Assembly (NCBI GenBank): GCA_944474755.1
Contig: OX104118.1
Span: forward strand, 70,685,575-70,749,574
Direction of reading: 5' to 3'
Length of the DNA stretch: 64,000 nt
Source: Limnoperna fortunei
Lineage: Eukaryota > Mollusca > Bivalvia > Mytilida > Modiolidae
In this document: one piece after another, positions 10,018 to 22,364 of the stretch
Numbering within the stretch: the stretch's first letter is position 1
How the letters are laid out: each line of letters starts with the position of its first letter
Made by a program: the position numbers and the translations under genes
The notes under the pieces: model-generated
Seen by the model: the letters and a program-made list of their open reading frames with translations, nothing else
The model's database searches: none
What the model was told of the DNA's origin: nothing

Positions 10018-10266
10018 TTTGTTTGTTTGTTTGATTGTTGTTTTACGCCACTTTCAGCAATTGTTCAGCTATTTCATGGCATCCAGGAAGCCGAAGTACC
10101 CGGAAAAAAACCCGAACTTTGGTAGGAAAACTGGCAATCCTTGTCAATTAAGATTGGAGTCGAGTACAAGCTGCCTGCAGTGAGACTCGAACCCGCAACC
10201 TTAATGTTGACAGACAAAGTGATCAATAGTAGACAAGCTACAATAACAACTCGGCCACCGAAGTCC
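10018..10266 (-). mobile_element. tRNA-derived SINE copy
   Basis: Same family as 5751-6018, with the tRNA-like head at the right edge (ACTCGGCCACCGAAG) and the tail at the left (GTTTGTTTG). A short stretch between tail and central block is deleted. TGTGTAT at 10009-10015 and 10272-10278 may be a short target-site duplication. Confidence 0.8.
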
Positions 10267-10279
10267 ACTCCTGTGTATC

Positions 10280-12470
10280 GTTATTTGCATCACGTTTGAA
10301 TGTAGATGCCTGTTATATCCTGTCAAATTTAAGTCATATTGGAAAGTTTACAATTTGACGGACTCTTTTAGTTCAGGTTGACTATTAAATTATTAAATAA
10401 TTTTTATTTTATTAGGTCAGAGAAGACTTAAACCTTAAAATATAAGTTGAATAATACATTAATAGTTTGTACCTTTTTGGTGGCACGGTTATGCTTAGAT
10501 GAATAGCTAGGCCAGAAAATCGTCGTTATCTCGAAGTATTCAAGTTACGGTTGATTTTTTAAAATATAATTTACGTGATTAAAGTATGTTTGTGTTTTTC
10601 TGAATAAGTACAATTGTTATGGCAGCTAGACAAATATTATAATATGGTTTTTTATATTTTTAAGTTACTTCAGAAAAAAAGAAATGTCCAATAACATCAC
10701 AGTGTAACTGTAAAATTCTGTGTAATTCATAGTCTTTCCGTCACCATAATTAGGATTCATCACACGTGGCAGTATGTTTCTATTTCTTTTAAGCTAAATA
10801 TATTTAACAAAATTGTTCTTTTTGTTCCAAAGGAGACGCAGGATAATATGTTATTCTCAAATGATGTTTATTTAGTAATGTTTGTTTGTTAGAAGTCTAA
10901 TTCCTTCCTTCCTTAAATTGATTTTATTTTATATCCCATTTGCACTGTTTAAGAGCAAACATAAATTAGAACTGTTGAGTGTGGAAACGTTTAACAAAAT
11001 AAACAGTTTTAATGATTTCCCACTATTTTCCTTAAACAAAGAGTAAACAAAGAGACGTTATTCTTTTACTTACAATAATTCTCTTATACGAGTTAAGTAA
11101 TTGCCTATAAAATGTTCTTTTGTCAATAAATAGGTATCCTCTCCCGTAGAACAAAAGTCCGGTCAGAACTTTATCGCTTTGCGGTTTCTCGCAAGCAGTA
11201 CATGTACTCTCTCTGGATTAAAATATAATTAGTGCAACAACATACTTTACTTTACACCCCAAATAAGGAACTCAAAAAATGAATCAAACAAAAATGTTAA
11301 AACCTGGTATTAATTGTTCTACCGCAACTAATACAATACATTATAAAAATGCTATTTAATTATCACTGAATGTACAATTTACAAAGCAGTGATATAATTG
11401 TGGTGCTAGAATTATCCCGCACATTATGAACACGAAATCAATAAAATTAGATCAATTTTGTATCATTAGATTTTTTTGCTTTTTCCAGATATTTAGTTTA
11501 CTAAATTTGTTAACCCCATTATATTATATGTCCATGTCCATCAACAAAAAAGTTATTTTATGTTTTTTTTAAATGGCATTGTGATATTGATTTATGTCTC
11601 TTGTTAAAAAAACTAATATATGACCTTAAGTGAATTAAGACCAGTACATGATATTCGTTATATCTGTTTCTCTATGATCTCAAGGAAACCAAGCCTATTT
11701 ATATGTGTAAATTATCATGTAATTATCCTGACTAACAGACAAAACAGTTCCACAATAGCATTTCTTTTGAGGATGTGAAATTCTTGACATCATATATGAC
11801 TTATGTCCTGTCTATCTTCCAAATAGGGCAGAAAGAAACTTTTTAGAGAAACAGAACGGATCTAATGAAGTAAATTAAACCCAACAGATATGAATATACG
11901 TTATACCCAACAGCTGCTACTCTGTCTTATATTTAACTGTCTCGGCTACATCTGAGTACAACACTATAACCTATATTATCATTAAAAAGTTCGTACAATA
12001 CAGTGGGGCATATTTCATGAAAGCAGATGTTCAACTTTTGACCTTGTATTTAAATTAATACTAATAACTTTGATCTAAACGTATGGTCGTCACGTGAGAT
12101 GTTCCTTATAGCTGAAATATTTTCATTGTTTCAGTCGATTTGATTCGCGCCTCGCTCTATCACTCAAAATAACAGAAATACAATATGTAAACATCTGATT
12201 TTGTTACTTTTTTAGAACATTATATTTCTTCCTTCCAACAGGTTCCTTATGTTTTTGTATGTATCGATTTTGTATTCTTCTAAACTTTTCCTGGTAACCA
12301 TGGTTTTATCATTTATTTTGTACTTATGATTACGCCTGAGATCAAATATTTCTGAATAATACTGTTACTTTTCACATTTAACATTAATTATCGATGTATT
12401 GCATATGCACAGCCTGTTGTCAAAAAAGGAATGGGGTTGTGAGAATTTGTACTTTATTTCGCAGACTAGC
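10280..12470. other. AT-rich intergenic DNA
   Basis: No coding exon, repeat family or RNA gene recognised across this stretch on either strand. Confidence 0.45.
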
Positions 12471-12478
12471 TTTTTTTA

Positions 12479-12629
12479 CAATACGAGAAACAGAATTTTA
12501 CATTAGTACTCTTGGATTGTCGGATTTCTCCAATCTCGACAGCTAAATTATGGAAATTTACCTTTCTCGATTAGAGAAATACGATAATCCATTCGTACCA
12601 ATGTAAGATCCTATATTTCTCTTATAATG
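12479..12629. repeat. 150-bp foldback hairpin
   Basis: Left arm 12479-12548 and right arm 12560-12629 are imperfect reverse complements over about 68 bases. For example, TTACATTAGTACTCTTGGAT pairs with the complement of ATCCATTCGTACCAATGTAA. The loop is short (about 11 bases). It resembles a palindromic MITE or a long precursor hairpin. No target-site duplication was found. Confidence 0.75.
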
Positions 12630-14025
12630 AAACGAACATTGTAATTTGCGTTGCTAATGTTTTTAGCGCGGAAACGGTGTATTGTTGAAACACGGAGTAA
12701 TATGCCAGATGAAATTCAAGTATAAGGAAGCGTAGCTGCTTAGATCAATCGGTTATGATATGCATAGTATGACACTCTTATAAATATATCTTTGTTATCT
12801 TAAGACGGACGTAAACAATTAACAAGCCATGACATGTTAAAAGACGACGGTACATTTAATTTCAATCTTTTTCACACTGACGTCCACAATATACGTTATC
12901 CACACACTGACGTCCACAGACGTAACGGTACTGGTATTCTTGAGTATTATCGTTCAACAACAATATATTAACTTGGATAAATTTAAGAAATTAAATTTTC
13001 GTAAAATTGAATTTTGCTATATAAAACTGAAATTTACCTAAACCAAAATCCTTTTATTTCTTTATAACATGTATAGGTTTGCCAAATATATGTTGTTAAT
13101 GTGAAGGTAACTGTATGATTTCGTTCCTTTTTTGTTTTTTTTTTTTTGTTTGTTTACGTTGGTTTCTTTCAGTTTTAATTTGTTAAAAATGAGGGTTTTC
13201 CTATGTTTTGGTTTCCAATATTTCATTTTTAAGTTATTTGAAAAGAACGCGACATAAACCTAATACCGTGTAGGCCTAAGGTGTTTACAATTTATTTTAT
13301 ATTTCCTCTATAATTTGCTTAAATTATAATTAATTTTAAAGCCATGAATGCTACTATTCACTATTTAGATCAATTTTTATTTCAGGTTAACGCATTAAAA
13401 TAAAATAATTAAAATTTAAAATATATTTACATGATTGAACAAAAAGGGTAAAATCTTTCGTAAGTGTTCGAATATGAAAGGGACGTCAGGACTAACAACA
13501 GATCTTTTTGTGAAATTCACTGCAGGTCATTTAATTTGGATCTGCTAACGATCCAATATATCAATAGTATAATAGATTGTTTTAATATTTGAAAAGTCTC
13601 AATAACATGCATTATTTATTTATAGTAAAGGTTTCAAATATAAGTTACACATTTGATGAAAACTATTGAAATTGGTCAGCTGAGAATAGTGGTAAGGCAA
13701 ATAAATGATGTTTTTGAAGAGACTTGTCAGGTTATGATACAGTTTGGCATTATCGTGGCAACGTACTCTACATTTCTCCATTGATGTAATGCATGTGATT
13801 TTGGTTTTTGTCCTGACATGTCAATGAGCGCTATTCAACTATCTAATCACTCAATTAGCAAATGATACATACAATAAATTTAAACTTTAACCACAGATCA
13901 AGAATCATCATTGGCACTCAAACCAAAAACATTAACAGGCCAAGCAATCACTCAAAGAAACAGTTAAGCTAATTGACACAATTATAATATTTGTATGATA
14001 CATGACTATTTGCACTCTGCATAAT
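12630..14025. other. AT-rich intergenic DNA 3' of family copy 2
   Basis: Contains a small direct repeat, CACACTGACGTCCACA at about 12871 and 12902. Nothing else recognised. Confidence 0.45.
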
Positions 14026-14061
14026 TTTATTTTCAAATCCTACAACATTCAAGTTTTTATT
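14026..14061 (-). terminator. Polyadenylation signals of family copy 2
   Basis: On the minus strand an AATAAA overlaps the stop codon (CTT-GAA-TAA-AAA, 14056-14061), and a second AATAAA lies at 14026-14031, about 26 bases past the stop. The second is the more usual placement. Confidence 0.5.
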
Positions 14062-14965
14062 CAAGATGAAAGGCTAAATAGTCAAAATAACTCATTTCTC
14101 TCGTAGTGTGTATACTTGAATGTCTTGACAGATCAACAGAAAACATTGTTGCACTTTTTTGGAATGGAAACAAAGTTAATGATGGAGTTCTTAAGAATGC
14201 ACAATGTTTTTCGTATGCAAGGCGTAGTAACGTTCGTTTCAAAGTTTCATGTTCTTGACAAAGCTTTTGCAGCTTCACTTCGCGCTTTTTAAACTGCTTT
14301 TCGTCATTAGCCTTACGCGTTTTTTCTGGCATTTGTTTGTAAAAAACAAAACGACCATTGTGTTCTCCAGCTGTAACTGCTTTTTGCGGCGATGGTTGAG
14401 TAAAAAGCTTATGTCCTTTAGGCCATCTTGTATCGACCTTGCACCCTCGAGTTTTCTTGTATTTATGTTTAGATGGCGGTTTTAATTCAGCCACATTATG
14501 TGGATCTTCTTTAACCACATCTGCTTGTTCAACATGAGATGATGTATCTCTGTCTGAAATGGTGATCGCTTCCAGTTCACCTGAAAGAGATTCTTCGGAT
14601 GAATACGGATCAGGTGATATATTTGCTGTTAAACTAGGATATTCCGGAGATGATACTCTTTCAGGTGTTAGTAATTGATTAGCAATAGGAGATAAAATTC
14701 TTTCAGTCTGATAATCGTTGTCATTGACAATTTTGTTTGCATTTGTCTCATGTTGTGTTAATATTTCGCGTTTCCATACCCAAAAACTATCATCACTGCT
14801 AATACCCAATCCGCTGTAGAAATCAAGCTTGCTGATTCCTCTTAATAATCTTATAGTTTCCAGTAAATCCATTATGTTTTCTTTTTCTTCTTTGTAAGTT
14901 TGTTTCAATTCGTTACTAGCAGTAAATAAGTTTATGACTGTCGGAAGTTTTAGGTCTACTTTGTG
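14057..14965 (-). CDS. Family copy 2, terminal exon
   Basis: Unrecognised protein, function unknown. This exon (302 codons plus stop) follows a TTGCAG acceptor at 14966 and starts H-K-V-D-L-K-L-P. Blocks in order: N-E-L-K-Q-T-Y-K-E-E-K-E coiled-coil-like, L-L-E-T-I-R-L-L-R-G-I-S-K-L-D-F-Y, N-A-N-K-I-V-N-D-N-D, I-L-S-P-I-A-N-Q-L-L-T-P, a Ser/Glu-rich stretch, K-V-D-T-R-W-P-K-G-H-K-L-F-T, then a Lys/Glu-rich segment and L-L-R-L-A-Y-E-K near the C-terminus. It ends H-L-E. The open frame extends further 5' to an ATG at 15076, but that part lacks similarity to the other copies and lies beyond the conserved acceptor, so I end the exon at 14965. No membrane segment. The N-A-N-K-I-V segment is the single-copy counterpart of the repeat expanded in copy 3. 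Confidence 0.83.
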   Translation of the reverse strand, partial: HKVDLKLPTVINLFTASNELKQTYKEEKENIMDLLETIRLLRGISKLDFYSGLGISSDDSFWVWKREILTQHETNANKIVNDNDYQTERILSPIANQLLTPERVSSPEYPSLTANISPDPYSSEESLSGELEAITISDRDTSSHVEQADVVKEDPHNVAELKPPSKHKYKKTRGCKVDTRWPKGHKLFTQPSPQKAVTAGEHNGRFVFYKQMPEKTRKANDEKQFKKREVKLQKLCQEHETLKRTLLRLAYEKHCAFLRTPSLTLFPFQKSATMFSVDLSRHSSIHTTREMSYFDYLAFHLE

Positions 14966-16402
14966 CTGCAATTCAACCAAACATATATTTATCTTTGAGT
15001 TTAGTATTAAATATAAACAACTATACATTGACTTTTGATGTATTTTATCTTTATATTTTTGTGTCACGTCATACAAGCATTTCGTGCCGTGTATAATTAA
15101 GACATTATGTTTTGTAATTGATCCTGGATCACAAATCCCTTCTTTTTCTTTTTGAAGTTATAGCTTTCATAACGAAACATTCGTGTTAGGTTGTTGCACC
15201 ATTTAAGATCTCGCATAAAAATTTGTTGGATTGAAATAAATGTCAGGCAACGTATTTCTGTGCGTTATTTACAGGAGATATATCCACTCCTCAATAGTAA
15301 GTTGATAAAAAATAAATCTTAAACGGATATAATAAAGACACTTGTTCTTCACTACTACTCATTAATGACCCTGACCTTGAAATAAATCACCATTTTAAAT
15401 TGGTAAGTCATTTATGTTTGACGTTTGGTTTTTTTTTGCAGATCTTCTTCTCAACCATAAATAGATATGTAACTTTGACCACAGTGTAGATTTTTATAAG
15501 GTGTTTCAATAACATAAATTTTAAATTAAGTTATCACTCCTCCGGCAATTTAAGTTATTTTAAATAGACATCTGTACCTGTAACGGATATATGATCTTAA
15601 CAGCTTGTATTGTTGACCACGGCAAAGGTTACATGTACATCTTTAGGTTATTATTCCATGCTTATCAACTGGTATTTTCATAAATACTTATTTTTTTCAT
15701 AAAATGTATGCAAAAATTCAAAAGGTCAATGTCATTTCAATAATACGTCATTTTCATTTAAAGGCCTATGTTATTAAATTGTCTTTATTCAAAACATATC
15801 CGATTATTTTTACTAAAGGAATGCAATTTGTCTCTAAGGCAGTTAGAGTTTGATTTGATACCGTACAATGACTTGTGCTAAGGAGTATATGGTGTTTTGG
15901 TTAAAAAAAAAGAAATTTGTAATACAGTATTAATACATTTTGTACCAGTTGGCATACTATACTGTTAAATTGTTGCATTAAGTAAATATTTAATCTGAAA
16001 TCAAAAACAATTTTTTAATACGGAACATTGAAGATTCTTAGACAAAATATCAAAATGTTACAGTGATAGTACAATTAAGTGTGATCAATCTTTTTATGCA
16101 ATAACCAAAGTCTTGCCTGCCACAGGGGATTTTTTTCGTCTGTTTGCCATCGTGCTTGAGGTTTCTACAATTATAAGTCTTTTTGTGTTAGTCATACTTG
16201 TTGCAGAAATTATATTTTTTTCATTTTCTAGTTTATAGGGGAGTAGGAGAAATGCTACCTTAAAATGTATGATGTTTGACAGAAACCTGCTTTAAAATCA
16301 TTTATACACAAAACGTAACTTTGGTCAACAACAGATAATTTGCTAATTTGTTTGACAGTACATTTGTTTACAGAATCTATTTTATTCACCAACCTTTTTC
16401 AC
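14966..16402 (-). other. Intron 2 of family copy 2
   Basis: About 1.4 kb between the acceptor at 14966 and the donor at 16402. AT-rich; I see no mobile element or second gene. Confidence 0.55.
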
Positions 16403-16585
16403 CATTTTTTCATCTGCACGACGCTCTTTAAAAATTCTACTCAGAAGTGATGGTGTGTCCTGTTTTCCATATAGTTCTTCTGCTTCATATAGATTAATTC
16501 TTCTCAGTCGTGCTTCTTCAAGTTTATCTCGAATTATATTTCTCCGTTTCAACTCTCTTAAGTATCCCTCTGAATTGAAATTATC
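16403..16585 (-). CDS. Family copy 2, 5' coding exon (shortened)
   Basis: A 183-nt (61-codon) phase-0 exon on the minus strand after a TTTTAG acceptor. The product begins D-N-F-N-S-E-G-Y-L-R-E-L-K-R-R and continues with R-D-K-L-E-E-A-R, E-E-L-Y-G-K and T-P-S-L-L-S-R-I-F-K-E. It ends D-E-K-M before a GTGAAA donor. It aligns closely with copy 1 (1424-1753) up to the S-R-I block, then jumps to the exon end, lacking about 49 codons of the Ser-rich tail seen in copies 1 and 3. The donor is weaker than consensus; a second GT a few codons downstream (AAG-GTTGGT) is an alternative. No internal stop. Confidence 0.75.
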
Positions 16586-16849
16586 CTAAAATAAATTGGT
16601 TTTTCATAATCAGAATACACTTTGCGCAAATACATATATTCTGGCACTTGTAGTATGCCTATTTGAGTGTGTTCTAATTAATTCTAGAAATTAATCCATA
16701 ATTAGAAACATATAAATCTTAAAGTAACCTTCGTAAAAAGACATGCAATATATCACACAAAAAGTATATTTGTATGTTAATGTTTTATTTATCTTCAACT
16801 GTTACTTTTCCATACTGCCATAAAGGTGGTAAAATGTTAAAACATTTAC

Positions 16850-17870
16850 TTGTGCACCTTGTTATCTTTTGAGATGCAATGGCCTGGTCGTTTAAGAAAG
16901 ACATCATAAATAAAGCAGTTTAAAAGATGTTTTTCTGCGTCCGCTCTTTGAAAAATATAACAGTGTGGCAATGTTTTATAACCAGCTAACAACATAGCAT
17001 TTTCAAATACACCAAAAGTTCTCTCTTTGTATTGACAAAAGATTTGTAGACACAATTTAAAACTTTTCATTTTAATTTACTTAGGTACTAGATATTGATT
17101 TAGAAAACACAAAATTTAATTAAAATAACGTTTCCAAGTTTTCATGTCATGAAACTGTTTACATGAACGTGAAACGTTTACAAGTTAAATTATTTACTGT
17201 CCATTACAGACAAGTAACAAGAGTAGCAAACAAACGAACAAGATGTTTGAATTTATGGAATCTTCGGACGACGAATTTGAATTATGATAAAATATAAAAT
17301 AAGTCATGTAATTAGAATTCGCTTGTTATTTTTAAATGATTATTATAAATTGAACACTATATTGCTGATATAACTACTAAATATTATTTTATTTATAATA
17401 AATACCATTCTAAAGCGTAATATTGCTATCAAACATTCCAAGTCATCTATATTTCGCTGTCAGGTTTTCGGTATTATGAACTTTAAACCCCAAAATTGTG
17501 TTTGTTTGAATGTTGTGTAAAGTCACTTTCAGCCATTTTAGCTATATTATGGAGGGCAGTTTTTCATTGGGAGGATCCCGAAATACCCGGAGAAAAACCC
17601 GACCTTCGGTAGGAAAACTTGCAATCCTTGTCAATTAGGAGGCGAACGCACTCTACTCACAATGAAACACGAACCCCCAATCGCAGTGTTTACAGACCAC
17701 TTGATCAATAGTATATCCTTAACCACTCGGCAACCAACTCAAAAGTGAAGTTCTCCAAATATGTACATTGAAAAGGATGAAAATAACAATAGTTTCCAAT
17801 TAAAATAATATTTATGGACAGAATTCCAACTATTATTCAACGATAAACTGGCAAAATGGTAATGTTTCGT
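16850..17870. repeat. Segmental duplicate of 34.70-35.66 kb
   Basis: Direct-orientation homology to 34700-35660. Shared landmarks are AACCAGCTAAC / GACCAGCTAACGACAT, CTCTTTGTATT, TAGACACAATTT, an ATGTTT...GA-TTTGAA-TATGA segment (17243-17287 against 35006-35053), and TATTTATGGACA(G/A)AATTC. A SINE interrupts this copy at 17500-17738 and a (TAA)n run interrupts the other. I cannot show that either copy codes for anything. Confidence 0.65.
17500..17738 (-). mobile_element. tRNA-derived SINE copy, diverged
   Basis: Same order as 5751-6018, with tail GTTTGTTTGAATG at the left, the CCCGGAGAAAAACCCGACC core in the middle and the tRNA-like ACCACTCGGCAACC end at the right. Several substitutions and indels. 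It lies inside a segment shared with 34.7-35.7 kb but is absent from that copy, so it inserted after the duplication. Confidence 0.75.
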
Positions 17871-18235
17871 GTGTGAAGTTTCTGTTTGTTTGAAGTCGCG
17901 GGGTAGATTTTCGGCGGAAATTAGATTTCTGAGAGATGGTGAATTTTATTTATTGTTGATTTGATATTGTTGGGTTACCTTTGTTTTTTTTTTTACTCTT
18001 TAGAGCTTGGTACTATTTATTCTTTGCTTAGGTTCTGATTGTCTAATTCTAAAATGACCGTTCACTGTGAAAGTGCAGTATTAAATGACTTTGTATAAGG
18101 TAATTGGAGTGAGGGTTATTTGATAAAAAGATCCCTAAAATAACGTTCTTTATTAAATAAACCATTGATAATTCTTGGTAAATTGTTAGGAAATTGATCT
18201 ATTTTTTATCAATTATCCCTAAGCACCAAAATAAC

Positions 18236-19073
18236 TGAGACATGACATGCCTCAGATTTTGCTGATTTTTTCATTTCATAAGTTGCAATTGACCATTGGA
18301 TCACAAAAATGATGACTGTTTGTTATGATTGTCCACGGTTGCCATGGTAACCGAGGCGGTCATTTTTTATCATTTCTCATACTGCGAAATAGCCTATATT
18401 CAATTCCCAATTTGTTATTCAAAATCAATGCATATTCAATATAATGTTTTATTTGCTTCATTCAATACCTAATTGACAATATTCAAAACAGTTTCAAGAC
18501 TAAACATGAATGTGTAGTCAGAACGAGGCTATCGAATATGTCAAGAAATCATGCATTTTTTTCTGGAATTTTTATACCACAAAATTACCATTTTTGCCAC
18601 TTTACTGACTCCATTTTTTAAATTTTTGTATATTTATCCTCAATCTATGTAATTATATTCATGATGAGTATTTGTGATTGGTGCATTTTCTGAAAATAGA
18701 GTCAGAAAAGTGGCAAAAATGATAATATTTTTTACCAAAAATTATAGAGAATAATGCACTATTTCTTGACATGTTCAATAGTCTCAGTCTGATCACACAT
18801 ATATTTAAATTGTTGTAGCTGTTTTGAATATTGTCAACGAGATATTGAATTAAAAAAATAGAAAATTCTATTGAATATGAATTGATTTTCCCCTTAAAAA
18901 TTGGGATTTGAATATTGCCCTTTTCACTGTATTTTAATCGGCCCAAAATGGCCGCCACTGTTAACATGGCAACCAAAGTCAAATCATAACAAACAATCAT
19001 TGTTTTGTGCTCCAAAGGTCAATTTCAACTTATAAAATGAAAATCAGCAAAATCTGAGACGTGTCATGTCTCA
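18236..19073. repeat. 838-bp foldback element with ~390-bp arms
   Basis: Left arm 18236-18625 and right arm 18690-19073 are reverse complements with moderate divergence, around a loop of about 65 bases. Termini are TGAGACATGACA on both sides. Landmarks pairing across are CAGATTTTGCTGATTTT, GTTGCCATGGTAAC / GTTAACATGGCAAC, TGACAATATTCAAAACAG and TGTCAAGAAAT near the loop. No obvious target-site duplication. The size and long arms fit a foldback or long-TIR non-autonomous DNA transposon. It lies in the proposed intron 1 of family copy 2, so its transcript would form a long double-stranded stem. The 118-codon open frame on its minus strand is treated as chance. Confidence 0.85.
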
Positions 19074-21819
19074 CCCTATATGTAAATCCTTTGATCCTTC
19101 TGGAGAATTGGTGTTAAAAATTTTATGTAGCACTTTTTAACTATACAGTAGTTAAGATTTCAATATGTGTTATGTGGGTAGATAATGTACACTGATAATT
19201 TATACCAGTTGAATTGTAATTACTTATTATTCAAGGATCACGCCTTTGCAAATACTTATATGGTAAGGTGGCATATTGTTTTCTTACTTGTACCTATTTT
19301 AAATATTGTCTTTTAACTGTGACAGTTAGTTTCATAACTGTCATGTTTTAAATATCTAGGGCTTTTATGTATGTCTCTATACATTTGGAATATAACTTGA
19401 AACATTACAAGATGTTTGCAATATCAAATCAATTTGCGGAATTTGTTAGAGACTTCATTGAATATACAATATTAGTTCAAAGTATGCATATGTTTGTAAA
19501 CAACGCCTGCTGACGCATGTTAGTTTTTAGACATTGTGTTACAGGACTCAAAATTGTCATTCTTTTTGTGGGTGATTATTAATATCTATTTTTATTTTAT
19601 TACCCCAAATTCAAATTAAATATATAAAAACAAACCTTTTTGTACAACAGCACAGAATCACAAAAGTACAATAATTCGTGTGTGTGATTAGAGAGTTTTT
19701 TTACCAATTCTTCAATTTTTGGTTGCTGTTTTCCCATTCTGTACTTACAAACCTCTTTGCCACTTTGAAAACGATGACGTTTCTCAATATTAAAGTTCAA
19801 AAACAACATAAACAGAACAATAGTAGGATTTTTTAAAGAAGAAACAAATTTAATAAAAGATATTTGCGCATGGCACAAAAACTTTTACACATTTTAAATT
19901 ACTTGACTAATTACAATGTACACTACGTGTAGCTTAGAACGATTTCACCTTTCTGTTATTTATTTATAAAAGAGAAAAAATTCTTATGAAATAATTTAAA
20001 ACTTGTTTTATTGGAAAAGTGATGCTTGGAACTCTTTGTACAGGTTTATAATTAGTAATTAGCAATATGAATATTTCTAACCACAACAGAACGCTTTAAG
20101 CATAATCGTGGCGAGTAACGCGTTCTATAGTTCACATCATTGTAAAGAAGTGACGTGTTGCATAATACATTACAATGCTGGTAGAGAAATGAATTAGAAT
20201 AAAAATCTTGTTAAGTGTTATTGCATTTTGCGCTTTATAAAAGTTGTTTATTCAATCACTTGCGATGCAATCAATTATTTCCATTGTAATGTAGACATAG
20301 TTTCTCTTGCTTATGGTTGATTCAGATATATATTTTCTAATATGTTAATGCTGAATTGCACAATTGCACAATTAAAATATCTATGATGACGAAATGCCAA
20401 AATATATTATATTATTTTTGTTTTTATTTAAAAACAAGATGAGTTTGGGAACAAGCTATTACATTACATTATACTAACAATCTAGCGATATCAAAGGAAT
20501 AACCTGTTTATCCGATAATAATTAACTACCGCTTGTGGCATGTGTGGCATGTAGAATGAAGTACTATTTGTTAAATAATTGTAAAAAGTAGCATTTAGAA
20601 GGGTATGTGATAAAACCATTAGTGTAAATTTTAAATAGATAAGACATTTGTATTATTGGCGGCATACCAAAAACTGGCACATAAATACTTACGGAGACAT
20701 TCAGTAACCGATTAGTTAAAAATATCACATACTTTTTAACACGTTTATTTGTTTTACAATAGGAGATTAAAAGAAATGTTTCAGAAATATTCCAATCATC
20801 GTTGTATAAAAACAGCAAGGATACTGGATATGGCTAATCAAAGAATAACAAATCTGGTTCGAACAAACACTTCCAATACGAAACAAACCCAACAAAACAA
20901 AATATAGAAAATGGAGAGCCCGAAGAGAGTAAATAAATAGATGTAATAAGGTAATAACGTACGTTCTGCATACATACATAAAATGACATTTTCAACTTGT
21001 TCAAGGTCGTTGCATGAAACATAACGAGTAATATATTTGTTGCTGAACACACAATGTCTGTTTGAAGAAGTATGATAGAATAGGAAAGTTACCATCCATA
21101 TCGAGATATAATTAAGATAAACCAAAACAATCATGTTAAAAACTACAAAAATGTCTGTGATCGTACTAAAAAATACTACTTATACAATATAAATCAAATC
21201 ATCTTGCACATAGAAAAAAATAATGATGAGTTTTTGCGACTATCATTGATGATATTTTGCTTTGCAAACTATTATCAAAGCATAATAGAACTGCTCGAAA
21301 AAGCGTAGAAAGAAAACGAGTTATCAAATAGTCATGTACTCCTAGCCTGCGGTAAGATAAAAGAATCACATAAAAGGACTAAAATTAATTAAGAAAAAAA
21401 ACCAAATACTATAATAACGCTTTTTCATCATTTTAAACTTACATTTATTGTATATTGGCAAATTGTATACATTGCCAAATGAAATAGGTTGGATCCTAAT
21501 TTACAGATTATTCTCGAAAGTGGTATTGTTACGAGCACAATTAAGAGAATTTATCGTAAATGGATAATGCGATACTTGAAAAGAAAAAGAGATAGGAATA
21601 ACGCATGATGTAAAATAATATTGTCAGCGGTTAAATTTTGTGATATAAAAAAATATTTGCAATATCAAATAAATTTTAAAAATCATCAGGAGCATTATAG
21701 TATCGGTAATCAACAAATAAATCGTAAAATTCCAACATTTATATTTTAATATGTTAAAAATTTTATTCAGTTTTATTTGTATATCAAACATAATTTAGAT
21801 TTAATCGGAGACAACTTAC

Positions 21820-21850
21820 CATTTTTCGTCTAGTTCCTTTTAGATGCTTA
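21820..21850 (-). CDS. Candidate initiator exon of family copy 2 (ATG at exon end)
   Basis: Minus strand reads GACGAAAAATG followed by GTAAGTTG, so the ATG (21822-21820) is directly followed by a good donor. This would supply the Met for the phase-0 exon at 16585, as proposed for copy 1 at 6888. The leader has only faint resemblance to the copy 1 leader. The 5' limit is not determined. Confidence 0.3.
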
Positions 21851-22364
21851 AAAGACTATTTTAAACAAACATTAATAACTGTATCGTACAATCCTTTTTA
21901 TAGATTACTATTTCAGACAAATAGTTTTATTCTGATATATATAAAAGTTCATTAATTTAACTGCAAACACATTTGTCTGAACTACAACATATTTTATTGA
22001 ATATGATTTGTAAATATCTGCAATAATCAATTTCAAGTATAATTTGCTCTATACTAAAAGGCGGTATCGCATTTTTCTATTCAAATTCAGGCTACTGTAA
22101 TTTCTAAATGAAATCTATAAAGAAACGATTTGAGGTTAACACGATTGATGTAAAAAAACCTGAAGTTTGCAAGACCATATACACATGCTAAACCATCCCA
22201 TTGTAATTTGATACTAAATTTAGAGATGCGTAAGCCTATGTATGCAATTTATATGATTTACGATGTTAAATAGTACGCTTCATATCGTTTTGAACATTTC
22301 GAAGTCAAATAACTTATTTCAAACACCGCTAAAGTATCAATGCTCTCAAACATATATCATTATT

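Larger units (their letters stand above)
16586..21819 (-). other. Proposed intron 1 of family copy 2
   Basis: Spans from the exon at 16585 to the candidate initiator exon at 21820. It holds the segmental duplicate at 16.85-17.87 kb, a SINE at 17500-17738 and the 838-bp foldback at 18236-19073. The section 19080-21815 is AT-rich with no recognised element; open frames there have no motifs. The intron call depends on the first-exon call. Confidence 0.35.

Noticed and set aside
15000..15076. ATG at 15076 as start of family copy 2
   Set aside because: It extends the exon 5' past a conserved TTGCAG acceptor into sequence with no similarity to copies 1 and 3; the family comparison supports splicing from 16403 instead.
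16846..17070. 74-codon minus-strand frame as a coding exon shared with 34766-34957
   Set aside because: The two loci are homologous in DNA, but the open frames are offset from each other by indels, so coding is not conserved.
18659..19015. 118-codon open frame on the minus strand
   Set aside because: It sits in one arm of the foldback, and the other arm does not keep the frame.
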